Source: a bacterium (lineage in GTDB: Bacteria; Hinthialibacterota; Hinthialibacteria; H5-UNCL2). Taken from it: a stretch of DNA of 64,000 nt. The position numbers were made by a program, and so were the translations under genes. Shown here piece by piece: positions 11,301 to 19,178 of this stretch. A model generated the notes under the pieces. The model did not search any database and was not told the DNA's origin. It saw only the letters and a list, made by a program, of their open reading frames with translations. The DNA lies in assembly GCA_015075175.1 (NCBI GenBank), contig JABTUV010000001.1, positions 1,136,501 through 1,200,500 on the forward strand, written 5' to 3'. Position 1 is the stretch's first letter. Every line of letters starts with the position of its first letter.

Positions 11301-11582
11301 GGGATGGGATACGCCTCGCAACCGGCGGCGACTTTCACGCTCGCGCTCGACGGCGCTCCCCTACTGGATTTCGGCGTGACGCTCGCGGACGCGACGTGGT
11401 ACAACCACGATCGATCGGCTGCGCTTTTTTATGACGTGAAGCAAAATGACCGTGAGGATAGCTCGGGCTTCTTGATTCTCAACTTGACCTCGACGTACTT
11501 GACTCCGGGCAAGGCTCTTCAGTTGGAGATCCGTCCAGCCGGCGTCGGCAGTCGCCAGTGGTTCGGTTTGTACGACTTTTAG
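8343..11582 (+). CDS. Secreted glycoside hydrolase family 2 (beta-galactosidase/glucuronidase-like)
   Basis: Exported 1,079-residue glycosidase. The start at 8343 gives a signal peptide (MRSVFICTWLLVWGAAVQTHA). The GH2 sugar-binding domain follows (PLISLDGEWEFATDARGIGE, WYRKRVAVPADWK, GVNSQGWFWINGEFV, FGGLYRGVELEATGD), then the immunoglobulin-like domain, then the TIM barrel (FYLNGRPYYLRGYG, GLNYVRLHTHCELPEYFEAA, VGMMVQPELPYY). Likely acid/base Glu is in YCTGNEGWLG and the nucleophile in LVLHEYLNLALD. A long C-terminal beta-rich region of unknown role follows. Residues KMFHVKHFE are encoded by the parS site. The gene is transcribed away from the minus-strand carbohydrate genes. The exact sugar specificity cannot be read from sequence. 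Confidence 0.88.
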   Translation: MRSVFICTWLLVWGAAVQTHAGDRTPYPAKVNAEVRHPARPLISLDGEWEFATDARGIGEVQRWYAVDAAWRNARSIRVPGCWEAQGVGGPGESNPTTPEAARRRLRGSYVGAAWYRKRVAVPADWKNRLVWLKVGGVNSQGWFWINGEFVAHVDSYCGSYRYDISEVVEPGREAVVVALVRNDVPSRKGVFNWMHRFGGLYRGVELEATGDPFIESVYTVADATRGGVVWCARVRSLRRAGAGSLRFAADFDAQPAGRAEGALRLASGQALDVSAAMPLAPLRYWSPESPHLYAGTAELIVDGSIADGLPLRFGVKTWEVRNGDFYLNGRPYYLRGYGDDFVYPLTLSSPASKMFHVKHFEIAKGFGLNYVRLHTHCELPEYFEAADEVGMMVQPELPYYGARPSAGSREYFLPEADLRELIDHYRDHVSLATYCTGNEGWLGSPTDEHVFRLGKQVDPTRLFLHQDGGVNRPNNSDYDTIFEWDARLRSATFAPARPLVLHEYLNLALDEDPRRHARYTGALLPAGTMDDFKAETARRRLDSEWGLRCFDAGYRMQSYCQKEGLEKARRDPRLDGQIFWTIVDVGAPYSSQGLLDQFWEAKHSTPQFFRRFNAPTVVLAELPRDPPIFTSGERIDVRWMLSHYEATEATRAHLAWMLGRGRSVGFGAGSPPSFTLQAGVGEVARTRCTVPVVGRSEILTLYGRVETEDATPPCVWENAWDVWVFPATRETLRSGEGIAAGDELFARLSPRLPGLRRAGDTGAGDARLLLSERFGARERAWLNDGRDVLLLSMRGWPAVRPGARPGWWTVRGQAGTAVASHPALGDFPHQGWLSPVFFSLVDRAVKREGEFINTEPMILGHGRYGYLLYAFQARAAAGRLLANGLDLLSGRVEADDLLRRLIDYALSPEFAPQATLELAELPDTELLNGCARIHADSVWEQSYDSFLGLGRLCFVRAGDGRQRLRWETDPIPEDAADGVSLRMVAGMGYASQPAATFTLALDGAPLLDFGVTLADATWYNHDRSAALFYDVKQNDREDSSGFLILNLTSTYLTPGKALQLEIRPAGVGSRQWFGLYDF
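9406..9421. other. parS centromere-like site (ParB/Spo0J binding), perfect consensus
   Basis: The sequence TGTTTCACGTGAAACA is the exact 16-bp palindromic parS consensus known from Bacillus subtilis and many other bacteria. It lies within the GH2 reading frame and encodes MFHVKH in a loop before a barrel helix. parS sites normally cluster near the replication origin, so this suggests an origin-proximal location. parA, parB and dnaA are not in the window. Confidence 0.9.
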
Positions 11583-11847
11583 ACCACTCAAGAACACTAT
11601 GTAATATACTTAATTTATTAAGCTTAAATAAAACAGCCGTAAAAAAGTGCTTTTTCGCGTTTTTTCCCTTGTGATTTCCCTTGGCTTCGACTATATATCG
11701 TATTGGATTGGTCCTATATGCCGGAGCAGCCCGCCGGGGTGCACTCCGGGGCGGAGTGCTCCAGCTCTGTCGGCAACGCCCGCGCGCATGCCGCTCCGCT
11801 GGACCAAGTACCCCGCGACCAAGAGAGAATACGACCGAGGGAGCGTT
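11583..11847 (+). promoter_or_regulatory. AT-rich leader of the suf operon with a TTAAGCTTAA palindrome
   Basis: This 265-bp spacer is markedly AT-rich compared with its surroundings. It holds the perfect palindrome TTAAGCTTAA at 11618-11627, extended imperfectly to about 20 bp, and runs of A and T around 11641-11667. An iron-sulphur regulator site upstream of sufB would be expected, but I cannot match a known consensus. Confidence 0.35.
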
Positions 11848-13292
11848 ATGTCTTCATCGACGGAAACCATTCAGCAACTGGCCGAAAAGGAATACAAGCA
11901 CGGTTTCGTCACCGATATCGAGGCGGACACCGTACCCTTCGGCCTGTCGGAAGACATCATCCGCATGATCTCGGAAAAGAAGAAGGAACCCGAGTTCATG
12001 CTGGAGTGGCGCCTGCGCGCCTATCGCCACTGGCTGAAGATGACCGAGCCGCACTGGCCCAATGTGGAGTATCCGCCCATCGACTATCAGAAGATACGCT
12101 ATTACTCGGCGCCCAAGAGCATGAAGGACCGGCCCAAGAGCCTGGAAGAGGTCGATCCCAAGCTCCTGGAGACCTACAACAAGCTGGGCATTCCCCTGGC
12201 CGAACAGGAGCGCCTGGCGGGCGTGGCGGTGGACGCCGTTTTCGACAGCGTCTCGGTCGCCACCACGTTCAAGGGCAAGCTCAACGAGCTGGGCATCATC
12301 TTCTGCTCGTTTTCCGAGGCGGTGCGGGAGCATCCGGAGCTGGTGAAAAAGTATCTCGGCTCGGTCGTGCCCTATACCGACAACTTTTTTGCGTCGCTCA
12401 ACTCGGCGGTGTTTTCAGACGGCTCGTTCGTTTACATCCCCAAGGGCGTGCGCTGCCCGATGGAACTCTCGACTTATTTCCGCATCAACGCGGCGGACAC
12501 GGGGCAATTCGAGCGCACACTGATCATCGCCGACGAGGGCGCGTACGTCAGCTACCTGGAAGGTTGCACCGCGCCCATCCGCGACGAGAACCAGCTGCAC
12601 GCGGCGGTGGTCGAGCTGGTCGCGCTGGACAACGCCACCATCAAGTACAGCACGGTGCAAAACTGGTATCCGGGCGACGCGGAGGGCCGGGGCGGCATCT
12701 ATAACTTCGTCACCACGCGGGGCCAGTGCCGGGGCAGAAACTCAAAAATTTCCTGGACGCAGGTGGAGACGGGTTCCGCCATCACGTGGAAGTATCAGCT
12801 GCCTTCTGCTGGGCGAGAAACTCGGTCGGCGAGTTTTACTCCGTGGCCGTCACTGCGCTCAAGCAGCAGGCGGACACGGGACCAAGATGGTGCATATCGG
12901 CAAGAACGCGACCAGCGATCGTCTCGAGAAGGGCATTTCAAGCGGGCCGGGGCAGAACCTACCGCGGGCTGGTGTCGGTCGCCCAGAAGCGCGGAAAACG
13001 CGCGCAACTACACTTGCAGTGCGACAGCATGCTGATCGGCGACCGCTGCGGCGCGCACACCTTCCCGTATATTGAGGTGAAAACACCACCGCGCAGGTGG
13101 AGCACGAGGCGTCCACGTCCAAGATCGGCGAGGACCAGATTTTCTACTGCGGTAGCGCGGCATCAGCAAGGAGGACGCGGTCAGCGCCGATCGTGAACGG
13201 CTTCTGTAAGGAGGTCTTCGGCGAACGCCGATGGAGTTCGCGTGGAGGCGCAGAAGCTGCTGGGTATCACGCTGGAAGGCAGCGTAGGTTAG
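11848..13292 (+). CDS. sufB: Fe-S cluster assembly scaffold SufB (several frameshifts in the 3' half)
   Basis: Component of the SufBCD scaffold that assembles Fe-S clusters in the cytoplasm. The first ~300 residues read cleanly ([72 protein letters not shown]). From about 12790 the frame jumps repeatedly. The expected SufB segments ([89 protein letters not shown]) all appear in order in different frames. The last ends at a stop at 13290-13292. The span matches a full-length SufB of about 480 residues, so nothing large is missing. I infer sequencing indels. If real, the operon would lack functional SufB. Confidence 0.88.
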
Positions 13293-13395
13293 CGTTGGAG
13301 GTTACCCCATGGACCTCGGAGTTCCGTGACTGTTCTAGCGTCGACGTCAAGGCCTCCGCAAGAGACGGAAGTCAATCGACGCGACGTCAGAAGAG

Positions 13396-13787
13396 ATGGT
13401 GTCCGACTGGAAGAGGCGGCTTGAAGAAATCGTCAATCGTGGAAGTTCCGCGCCAAGTACGCGAGCGATTTTGCGGCGGAGCGTTTTGACGTCGAGCAGG
13501 TTGATGAATACTTGATGAGGACGAAAAAAAGATTAAACCAGGGCTGCCAGCCTGCCGACTTGTAAAAGGGGACACATGCATCACGTTTGTGCCCAGCGCA
13601 CTCTGGATCATCGGCGCCAAGGGTCGCGTCAACGTGTCCGCCGGCAAGAACCAATTCACGCTTTCGACATGGGAGGCGAGCAGGAAAGCCAAGCAATTGG
13701 CAGGTCGCCAGCCGAGACTTCGAGAAGGTGCTTGTACCGTTCAATGCCGACGCGTTTAAGCGCATCATCGGCGGCCAGATTGTATGA
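13396..13787 (+). CDS. Hypothetical protein in the suf operon insert (frameshifted)
   Basis: Lies between sufB and sufC, where no gene is normally found. A continuous protein emerges only if two or three indels are allowed: MVSDWKRRLEEIVNRG, FRAKYASDFAAERFDVEQVD, EYLMRTKKRLNQGCQPADL, VKGDTCITFVPSALWIIGAK, GRVNVSAGKNQFTL, then VASRDFEKVLVPFNADAFKR and IIGGQIV before the stop. The total is about 130 residues. I do not recognise the family. Its stop overlaps the start of the HEPN gene in an ATGA, which implies translational coupling. Base composition is lower in GC than the suf genes, which suggests acquired DNA. The 103 bp before it show no clear promoter. Confidence 0.5.
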
Positions 13788-14236
13788 TTGCCTTTAAGAA
13801 GATTTACGAGGCTTATTGCGTAGCGAATGAAGCCCTCGCGGAAAAAGAGTCGTCAGCAAGGAGCGCTGTGCAGAGGGCGCGCTGGAGCAGGAAGATGATT
13901 CTCAATGACCAGGCGTACTTTGTGATGCTCTTCGCGCAGCTGGAGGACCGCATCACGGGAAAATGCCGCGCCTTGATCAAAAGAAAGAGCGCGACCGGCA
14001 AGTGGGGTTCGAGACGGTCATGGCAGATTCTAGACGCCCACGACGTGGAACGGATGCCCTTTACCAGGCGCGTTGCGCTGCTGCTCGAAAAGGGAACGGC
14101 TGATTACACGGAAGTTTGCGGCTTTTATAGAGATCGGTGCGCCATTGCACACGGACAATTGGGAAAAGTGAGTCCCATAAACCTTCCGCACGTGGCGCGA
14201 AAGATACAGTATTTGGCAAGCAAGCTGCAATCGTGA
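13784..14236 (+). CDS. Small HEPN-like protein between sufB and sufC
   Basis: An intact frame of 150 residues. Helix-rich, with the segment YTEVCGFYRDRCAIAHGQLG near residues 113-132, whose RCAIAH matches the RX4-6H motif of HEPN ribonucleases. HEPN proteins are often toxins or RNA-cleaving defence effectors. Here the assignment rests on this motif and a helical pattern only. The start ATG overlaps the TGA of the preceding gene, so the two are a coupled pair inserted into the suf operon, 15 bp ahead of sufC. It could instead be a structural HEPN protein without RNase activity. The partner does not resemble the MNT antitoxins usually paired with HEPN toxins. Confidence 0.5.
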   Translation: MIAFKKIYEAYCVANEALAEKESSARSAVQRARWSRKMILNDQAYFVMLFAQLEDRITGKCRALIKRKSATGKWGSRRSWQILDAHDVERMPFTRRVALLLEKGTADYTEVCGFYRDRCAIAHGQLGKVSPINLPHVARKIQYLASKLQS

Positions 14237-14251
14237 AATGAGGAGAGCTTG

Positions 14252-15028
14252 GTGGACATGTTGGAAATCAAGAACCTGCACGCGAAAGTCGAGGACAATG
14301 TCATCCTGCGCGGCATCAACCTGTCAGTGAAGCCAGGTGAGGTGCACGCCATCATGGGGCCCAACGGCTCGGGCAAGAGCACGCTGGCGCACATTTTGGC
14401 GGGCCGCGACGGCTACGAGGTGACCGCCGGAGAAGTCCGCTACAAGGGCTTGGACCTCTTGGAGATGGCTCCCGAGGAGCGCGCCCGCGAAGGCGTGTTT
14501 CTCGCCTTCCAGTATCCGGTGGAAATCCCGGGCGTCAACAGCTCTTACTTTCTCAAGGCGGGCCTCAACGAAATCCGCAAGCATCGCGGCCTGCCGGAAC
14601 TGGACGCGATCGACTTTCTGGCTTTGGTGAAGGAGCGGATGAAGCTGGTGGACATGGACGCCTCGCTGCTCAACCGTCCCGTCAACGAGGGATTCTCCGG
14701 GGGGGAGAAGAAGCGGAACGAAATCTTCCAGATGGCCGTTTTGGAGCCGACGCTGTGCGTTTTGGACGAGACCGACTCGGGGCTGGACATCGACGCGCTG
14801 AAGATCGTGGCCAGGGGTGTGAACGCGCTGCGCAGCCCGGAGCGCGCGTTCGTGCTGGTGACGCACTACCAGCGGCTGCTCAACTACATCGTGCCGGACT
14901 TCGTGCACGTGTTGTCGAAGGGGCGCATCGTGCGCTCGGGGGGCAAGGAGCTGGCGCTGGAGCTGGAGGAGAAGGGTTACGCGTGGGTGGAAGAGCTGGC
15001 GGGTGCGGGCCAGCCGGTGGGGGCTTGA
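14252..15028 (+). CDS. sufC: Fe-S cluster assembly ATPase SufC
   Basis: ABC-type ATPase that energises the SufBCD complex. Walker A is MGPNGSGKSTL (residues ~33-43). The Q-loop is LAFQYPVEIPG and the signature FSGGEKKRNEI. Walker B is CVLDETDSGLDID, and the switch His is in VLVTHYQRLL. The length of about 258 residues is normal. AGGAG at 14241 favours the GTG start at 14252 (6 nt spacing). The ATG two codons later (14258) gives MLEIKNLHA, which matches homologues equally well. Although the gene is separated from sufB by a two-gene insert, it precedes sufD by three bases, as expected for the operon. Confidence 0.95.
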   Translation: MDMLEIKNLHAKVEDNVILRGINLSVKPGEVHAIMGPNGSGKSTLAHILAGRDGYEVTAGEVRYKGLDLLEMAPEERAREGVFLAFQYPVEIPGVNSSYFLKAGLNEIRKHRGLPELDAIDFLALVKERMKLVDMDASLLNRPVNEGFSGGEKKRNEIFQMAVLEPTLCVLDETDSGLDIDALKIVARGVNALRSPERAFVLVTHYQRLLNYIVPDFVHVLSKGRIVRSGGKELALELEEKGYAWVEELAGAGQPVGA

Positions 15029-15031
15029 GCG

Positions 15032-16381
15032 ATGGCGGCGACGGAAACCAAACCGGCCCCGGCCGTTTTCCAAGAGCATTTCGCCGCGCGGGAGGAGGCG
15101 CTCTCGGCGCGGGGAGGGCCGCAACTGCACGAGATACGCCGACGCGGGCTGGCGCGTTTCGTCGAGCTCGGCTTTCCCACCTTCAAGGACGAGGACTGGC
15201 GCCAGACGCCGCTGGCGCCCGTCTTGGACGTGGCCTGGACGCCCGCCGAGCCGCCCGCCGCCATGCCGTCCCCCGCGGCCTTGCGGCCGTTTCTCTTCGG
15301 CGACGAAGTTACAGCCCGGCTGGTCTTCGTCAACGGTTGCTTTTCGCCCTCGCTGTCGTTTCGGGGCGAGGTTCCCGACAATGTCTTCATCGGCAGCCTG
15401 GCGGAGGCGCTCTCGACTCAGCCGGACTGGGTGCGGGAGCATCTTGCGCAGCAACTGGGTTTTGAGAATCAGCCTTTCGCCGCGTTGAATACGGCCTTCA
15501 TCGCGGACGGCGCGGCGGTATACGTTCCGCGCGGCGTAACGCTTCCGCAGCCGGTTCACCTGCTGTTTCTTTCCAGCGGGGACGCCGGACCATCGGTAGC
15601 GTATCCGCGCAGCCTTGTCGTGGTCGAGGAGAGCGCGGGGCTTTCGCTGGTGGAGCATTACGCCTCGCTCTCGGACAGACCGACGCTGACCAACGCCGCC
15701 AGCGAGGTGGTGTGCGGGGAGAACTCGCGGGTGGATCATTACAAGGTTCAGTCGGAGGGGAAGGGGGCGCGGCACGTCGGCGCGATGCAGGCGCGGCAGG
15801 CGCGTGGCGCCAACTATACCCACCACTCGATTTCGCTGGGTGCGGCCTGGGCGCGCCACGATCTCTCCACGCTCCTGGCCGGCGAGGGCGTGGAGGCGCT
15901 CCTGCACGGCCTTTTCGTGCTCACCGGCGAACAACTCTGCGACCACCACACGCGCATCGAGCACGCCGCCCCGCATTGCCGGAGCTTCGAGCTGTATAAG
16001 GGCGTCCTGGACCAGCGCGCGCGCGGCGTTTTCAACGGGCGCATCTACGTGCATCGGGAGGCGCAGAAAACCGACTCCAAGCAGAGCAACGGCAACCTGC
16101 TCTTGTCCGACGACGCGGTCGTCTTTACCAAACCGCAGCTGGAGATCTTCGCCGATGACGTTAAATGCACGCACGGGGCGACCATCGGGCGCCTGGACGA
16201 AGACGCCTTCTTCTACATGCGCTCGCGCGGCATCGGGCGCGAGGAGAGCCGCACCCTGCTCATCTACGCCTTCGCCAGCGAAGTGATCGACCGCATCAGG
16301 ATCGAGCCTCTGCGCCGGCAGCTTCTGCGCGCCCTGGTCGAGCACCTGCCCAACGGCCGGATCATCAAGGAGGTCGCATGA
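15032..16381 (+). CDS. sufD: Fe-S cluster assembly protein SufD
   Basis: Scaffold partner of SufB and SufC. Conserved features are the N-terminal FPTFKDEDWRQTPLAPVLDV, the beta-helix repeats with AAVYVPRGVTLPQPVHLLFL and LVVVEESAGLSLVEHYASLS, ENSRVDHYKVQSEG, and the C-terminal FADDVKCTHGATIGRLDEDA and FYMRSRGIGREESRTLLIYA. The length of 449 residues is normal. The start follows the sufC stop after three bases, and the gene ends in an ATGA overlap with sufS, so translation is probably coupled. The frame is intact, unlike sufB. Confidence 0.95.
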   Translation: MAATETKPAPAVFQEHFAAREEALSARGGPQLHEIRRRGLARFVELGFPTFKDEDWRQTPLAPVLDVAWTPAEPPAAMPSPAALRPFLFGDEVTARLVFVNGCFSPSLSFRGEVPDNVFIGSLAEALSTQPDWVREHLAQQLGFENQPFAALNTAFIADGAAVYVPRGVTLPQPVHLLFLSSGDAGPSVAYPRSLVVVEESAGLSLVEHYASLSDRPTLTNAASEVVCGENSRVDHYKVQSEGKGARHVGAMQARQARGANYTHHSISLGAAWARHDLSTLLAGEGVEALLHGLFVLTGEQLCDHHTRIEHAAPHCRSFELYKGVLDQRARGVFNGRIYVHREAQKTDSKQSNGNLLLSDDAVVFTKPQLEIFADDVKCTHGATIGRLDEDAFFYMRSRGIGREESRTLLIYAFASEVIDRIRIEPLRRQLLRALVEHLPNGRIIKEVA

Positions 16382-17640
16382 GTCCGCTCGCTGTGGTGGA
16401 AAAGGACAGGCGCGGCCCCTCCGCCTACGACGTGGAGGCGGTGCGGCGCGATTTCCCTATTCTGTCGCGCATGGTCCATGGAAAGCCGCTCGTTTACCTG
16501 GACAACGCGGCGACCACGCAGAAGCCGCAGTGCGTGATCGACGCCGTGTCGCGCTACTACCGCGAGGAGAACTCGAACATCCATCGCGGCGTGCATTATC
16601 TTTCGGAAGTGGCGACCGAGGCGTACGAGGCGGCGCGCATCAAGGTGCAGCGGTTTCTCAACGCGCCTCTGTTCTGCGAGATCATCTACGTGCGCGGCGC
16701 GACCGAGGCCATCAACCTGGTCGTGTCCAGCTACGGCCGGACGCATGTGGGGGCGGGCGACGAGGTGATCATCTCCGCCATCGAGCATCACTCCAACATC
16801 GTGCCGTGGCAGATGTTGTGCGAGGAGAAGGGGGCGCGGCTGCGCGTCATTCCCGTCAACGACCGCGGCGAACTGATGCTGGAGGAGTACGAGAAGCTGT
16901 TTAATCCGCGCACGAAGTTCGTCTCCCTCGTGCACGTGTCCAACGCGCTGGGGACGGTCAATCCGGTGAAGGAGATGATCGATACGGCGCATCGCCACGG
17001 GGCGCCGGTGCTGGTGGACGGGGCGCAGGCCGCGCCGCATCTGCCGGTGGACGTGCAGGAGCTGGATTGCGACTTCTACGTCTTTTCCGGCCACAAGGTG
17101 TACGGACCGACGGGGGTGGGCGCGTTGTACGGCAAGGCGAGCCTGCTGAAGGACATGCCGCCGTATATGGGCGGGGGCGACATGATCCGGTCGGTCAGCT
17201 TCGAGAAGACGACCTATAACGACTTGCCGCACCGCTTCGAGGCGGGCACGCCCAACATCGCGGGCGGCATCGGGCTGGGCGCGGCCATCGACTACGTGAC
17301 GGCGCTGGGGCCGGAGCGCATCGCCGCGCACGAGCACGACCTGCTCGTGTACGGTACGGAGCGCCTGTCGGAAATCCCGGGATTGCGCCTCATCGGCACG
17401 GCGCGGGAGAAGGCGGGGGTGCTGTCTTTTACGCTTGAGGGCATTCATCCGCACGACATCGGGACGATTCTGGACCGGGAAGGGATCGCCGTGCGCACCG
17501 GGCATCACTGCGCGATGCCGGTGATGGAGCGCTTCGGCGTGCCGGCAACGGCGCGCGCCTCGCTGGGGCTTTACAATACGCGGCAGGAGATCGACGCGCT
17601 GGTCGCCGGCCTCCACCGCGTGATCCGGGTTTTCTCGTGA
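16378..17640 (+). CDS. sufS: Cysteine desulfurase SufS
   Basis: PLP-dependent enzyme that takes sulphur from cysteine for Fe-S assembly. Recognisable segments are VYLDNAATTQKPQCVIDAVS near the N-terminus, IHRGVHYLSEVATEAYE, AIEHHSNIVPWQMLCEEKGA, the PLP lysine in FSGHKVYGPTGVGALYGK, and the persulfide cysteine in VRTGHHCAMPVMERFGVP. The short loop around that cysteine is typical of group II (SufS) enzymes that pair with SufU or SufE. SufU is encoded next, overlapping by a TGATG. 420 residues, intact. Confidence 0.96.
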   Translation: MSPLAVVEKDRRGPSAYDVEAVRRDFPILSRMVHGKPLVYLDNAATTQKPQCVIDAVSRYYREENSNIHRGVHYLSEVATEAYEAARIKVQRFLNAPLFCEIIYVRGATEAINLVVSSYGRTHVGAGDEVIISAIEHHSNIVPWQMLCEEKGARLRVIPVNDRGELMLEEYEKLFNPRTKFVSLVHVSNALGTVNPVKEMIDTAHRHGAPVLVDGAQAAPHLPVDVQELDCDFYVFSGHKVYGPTGVGALYGKASLLKDMPPYMGGGDMIRSVSFEKTTYNDLPHRFEAGTPNIAGGIGLGAAIDYVTALGPERIAAHEHDLLVYGTERLSEIPGLRLIGTAREKAGVLSFTLEGIHPHDIGTILDREGIAVRTGHHCAMPVMERFGVPATARASLGLYNTRQEIDALVAGLHRVIRVFS

Positions 17641-18095
17641 TGAGCGGCGATCTGCGCGAACTCTACCAGGAAGTGATTCTGGACCACAGCAAGCGCCCTC
17701 GCAACTTCGGGGCGCTGCCCCAGTCCAACCGGCGCGCCGAGGGCTATAATCCGCTTTGCGGCGACCGCATCACCGTTTACATGCTGGTGGAGGATGGCGT
17801 GGTTGCGGCGGTGGCCTTCGAGGGGGCCGGCTGCGCCATTTGCACCGCGTCGGCCTCGATGATGACGCAGGCGCTGGTGGGCAAGACCGAGGCGGAGGTG
17901 GAGGGGCTGTTCCGGGGTTTTCACGCGCTGGTGACGGAGGAGACGGCGCTCAACGCGGACACCTCCAAACTGGGCAAGCTGTCGGTGTTTGCAGGCGTAC
18001 GGGAGTTTCCCATTCGCGTCAAGTGCGCGACTTTGCCCTGGCACACCATGCGCGCGGCGCTGGAGAACCAGGCCGCTCCCGTGACCACGGAGTAA
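17640..18095 (+). CDS. sufU: SufU-type sulphur transfer/scaffold protein
   Basis: IscU-fold partner of SufS. The three conserved cysteines are in YNPLCGDRI, GAGCAICTASASMM and IRVKCATLPWHTM. The roughly 18-residue insertion between the second and third cysteines that marks SufU against IscU appears to be present (ALVTEETALNADTSKLGKL). 151 residues. The ATG at 17640 overlaps the sufS stop; a GTG one codon upstream is an alternative. In Firmicutes this protein is a Zn-dependent sulphurtransferase for SufS, and the same role is inferred here. Confidence 0.93.
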   Translation: MSGDLRELYQEVILDHSKRPRNFGALPQSNRRAEGYNPLCGDRITVYMLVEDGVVAAVAFEGAGCAICTASASMMTQALVGKTEAEVEGLFRGFHALVTEETALNADTSKLGKLSVFAGVREFPIRVKCATLPWHTMRAALENQAAPVTTE

Positions 18096-18120
18096 GCGCG
18101 GACATGGAGGGGGCGAAGCG

Positions 18121-18555
18121 ATGAAGAACTTTCTCTCCAGGTTCCTGGCGCGACAGCGCGAGGGGAGCCTGCCGGAACCCGAGCCGTTGATGCCGCCGCC
18201 TGCGCCTACGCCTGCGCCTGAGCCGCCACCGCCCGCCGAGCCGGTGGATGTCGCCAGTCTCCAGGACGGCATCCTGCGCACGCTCAAGACCTGCTACGAT
18301 CCGGAAATCCCCGTCAACATCTACGACCTGGGGCTGGTGTATGACGTCAAGGTGGAACCGGACGGCGCGGTGCAAGTCGTGATGACGCTGACCTCGCCGC
18401 ATTGTCCGGTCGCCGAGTCGCTGCCGGCGGAAGTGCGGGAGAAGATCAGCCTCCTGCCGGGCGTGCGCACCGTCAAGGTCGACGTGGTGTGGGAGCCGCA
18501 GTGGGGGCCGGACATGATGTCGGATGCGGCCAAGCTGGAGCTCAACCTGTTCTGA
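18121..18555 (+). CDS. SufT-like MIP18 (DUF59) family protein with proline-rich N-terminus
   Basis: Fe-S maturation factor family. The DUF59 core begins at about residue 42 and contains YDPEIPVNIYDLGLVYDVKV and a TSPHCPVAESLP motif with the conserved cysteine, then VWEPQWGPDMMSDAAKLEL. The first 40 residues carry a proline-rich linker (LMPPPAPTPAPEPPPPAEP) not usually present. It is the last gene of the suf cluster, 25 bp after sufU. PaaD and SufT share this fold. The suf context favours SufT, which acts in Fe-S protein maturation. The start at 18121 has GGGGCGAAG just upstream. Confidence 0.88.
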   Translation: MKNFLSRFLARQREGSLPEPEPLMPPPAPTPAPEPPPPAEPVDVASLQDGILRTLKTCYDPEIPVNIYDLGLVYDVKVEPDGAVQVVMTLTSPHCPVAESLPAEVREKISLLPGVRTVKVDVVWEPQWGPDMMSDAAKLELNLF

Positions 18556-18598
18556 CGCATGTGGAGTGCGGCAGCAGGCTGGCGCAGTCCAGAAACGG

Positions 18599-19087
18599 CT
18601 AGGCGCGCATCCCCAGTTCGCGGTCCATCAGGAAGATTCCGCTGGGGGCGTCTTTCACCAGCTTGAGCTTGGCGACGATCTGCTGGGCCGTGTCCTCTTC
18701 TTCGACCTGCTCGTTGACGAACCAGATGAGGAACGACTCGGTGGCGTGGTCCTTTTCGGCCTTGGCCAGATTGACGAGATTGTGGATCAACGAGGTGACG
18801 TGAGCCTCGTGCTTGCAAGTCGCCTCGAAGACGGCCAGGGGCGATTTCCAGGCGGTTTCGGGCGCGTCAATCGCCGTCAGCGTGACCTTGCCGCCGCGCG
18901 AGTCGATGTAGTCGAAGATCTTCAGCGCGTGCATCAACTCCTCCTGCGACTGCTTCTTCATCCACGTGGCCATGCCGTTCAGGTTTTCGGCCTGAAAATA
19001 CGCGGCCATGGAGAGGTAGAGATAGGAGGAGAAATACTCGGCGTTGACCTGCTGGTTGAGAGCGTCCTGCATTTTCTTGCTTAACAC
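18599..19087 (-). CDS. ftnA: Ferritin (bacterial non-haem)
   Basis: Iron-storage protein that forms a 24-mer shell. The four-helix ferroxidase core is visible: QQVNAEYFSSYLYLSMAAYF with Glu and Tyr ligands, MKKQSQEELMHALKIFDYID with the ExxH pair, then FEATCKHEAHVTSLIHNLVN and WFVNEQVEEEDTAQQIVAKL. The chosen start is a GTG at 19087 with AAAGGAGT 8 bases upstream. The next downstream ATG would cut off the first residues. 162 residues. It is convergent with the suf operon, and the pairing of Fe-S assembly and iron storage fits shared iron physiology. Confidence 0.94.
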   Translation of the reverse strand: MLSKKMQDALNQQVNAEYFSSYLYLSMAAYFQAENLNGMATWMKKQSQEELMHALKIFDYIDSRGGKVTLTAIDAPETAWKSPLAVFEATCKHEAHVTSLIHNLVNLAKAEKDHATESFLIWFVNEQVEEEDTAQQIVAKLKLVKDAPSGIFLMDRELGMRA

Positions 19088-19178
19088 GGGCGTACTCCTT
19101 TGCGTCAGGATGTGTAGTGGGAGCGGGAGGATTCCCCCGGTCGTCAACAGGTTAATCTAGCATGACGGCGGGAGCGGC

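Noticed and set aside
14324-16345. A 673-codon minus-strand frame across sufC and sufD
   Set aside because: Antisense of two intact conserved genes; no recognisable domains or ribosome-binding site.
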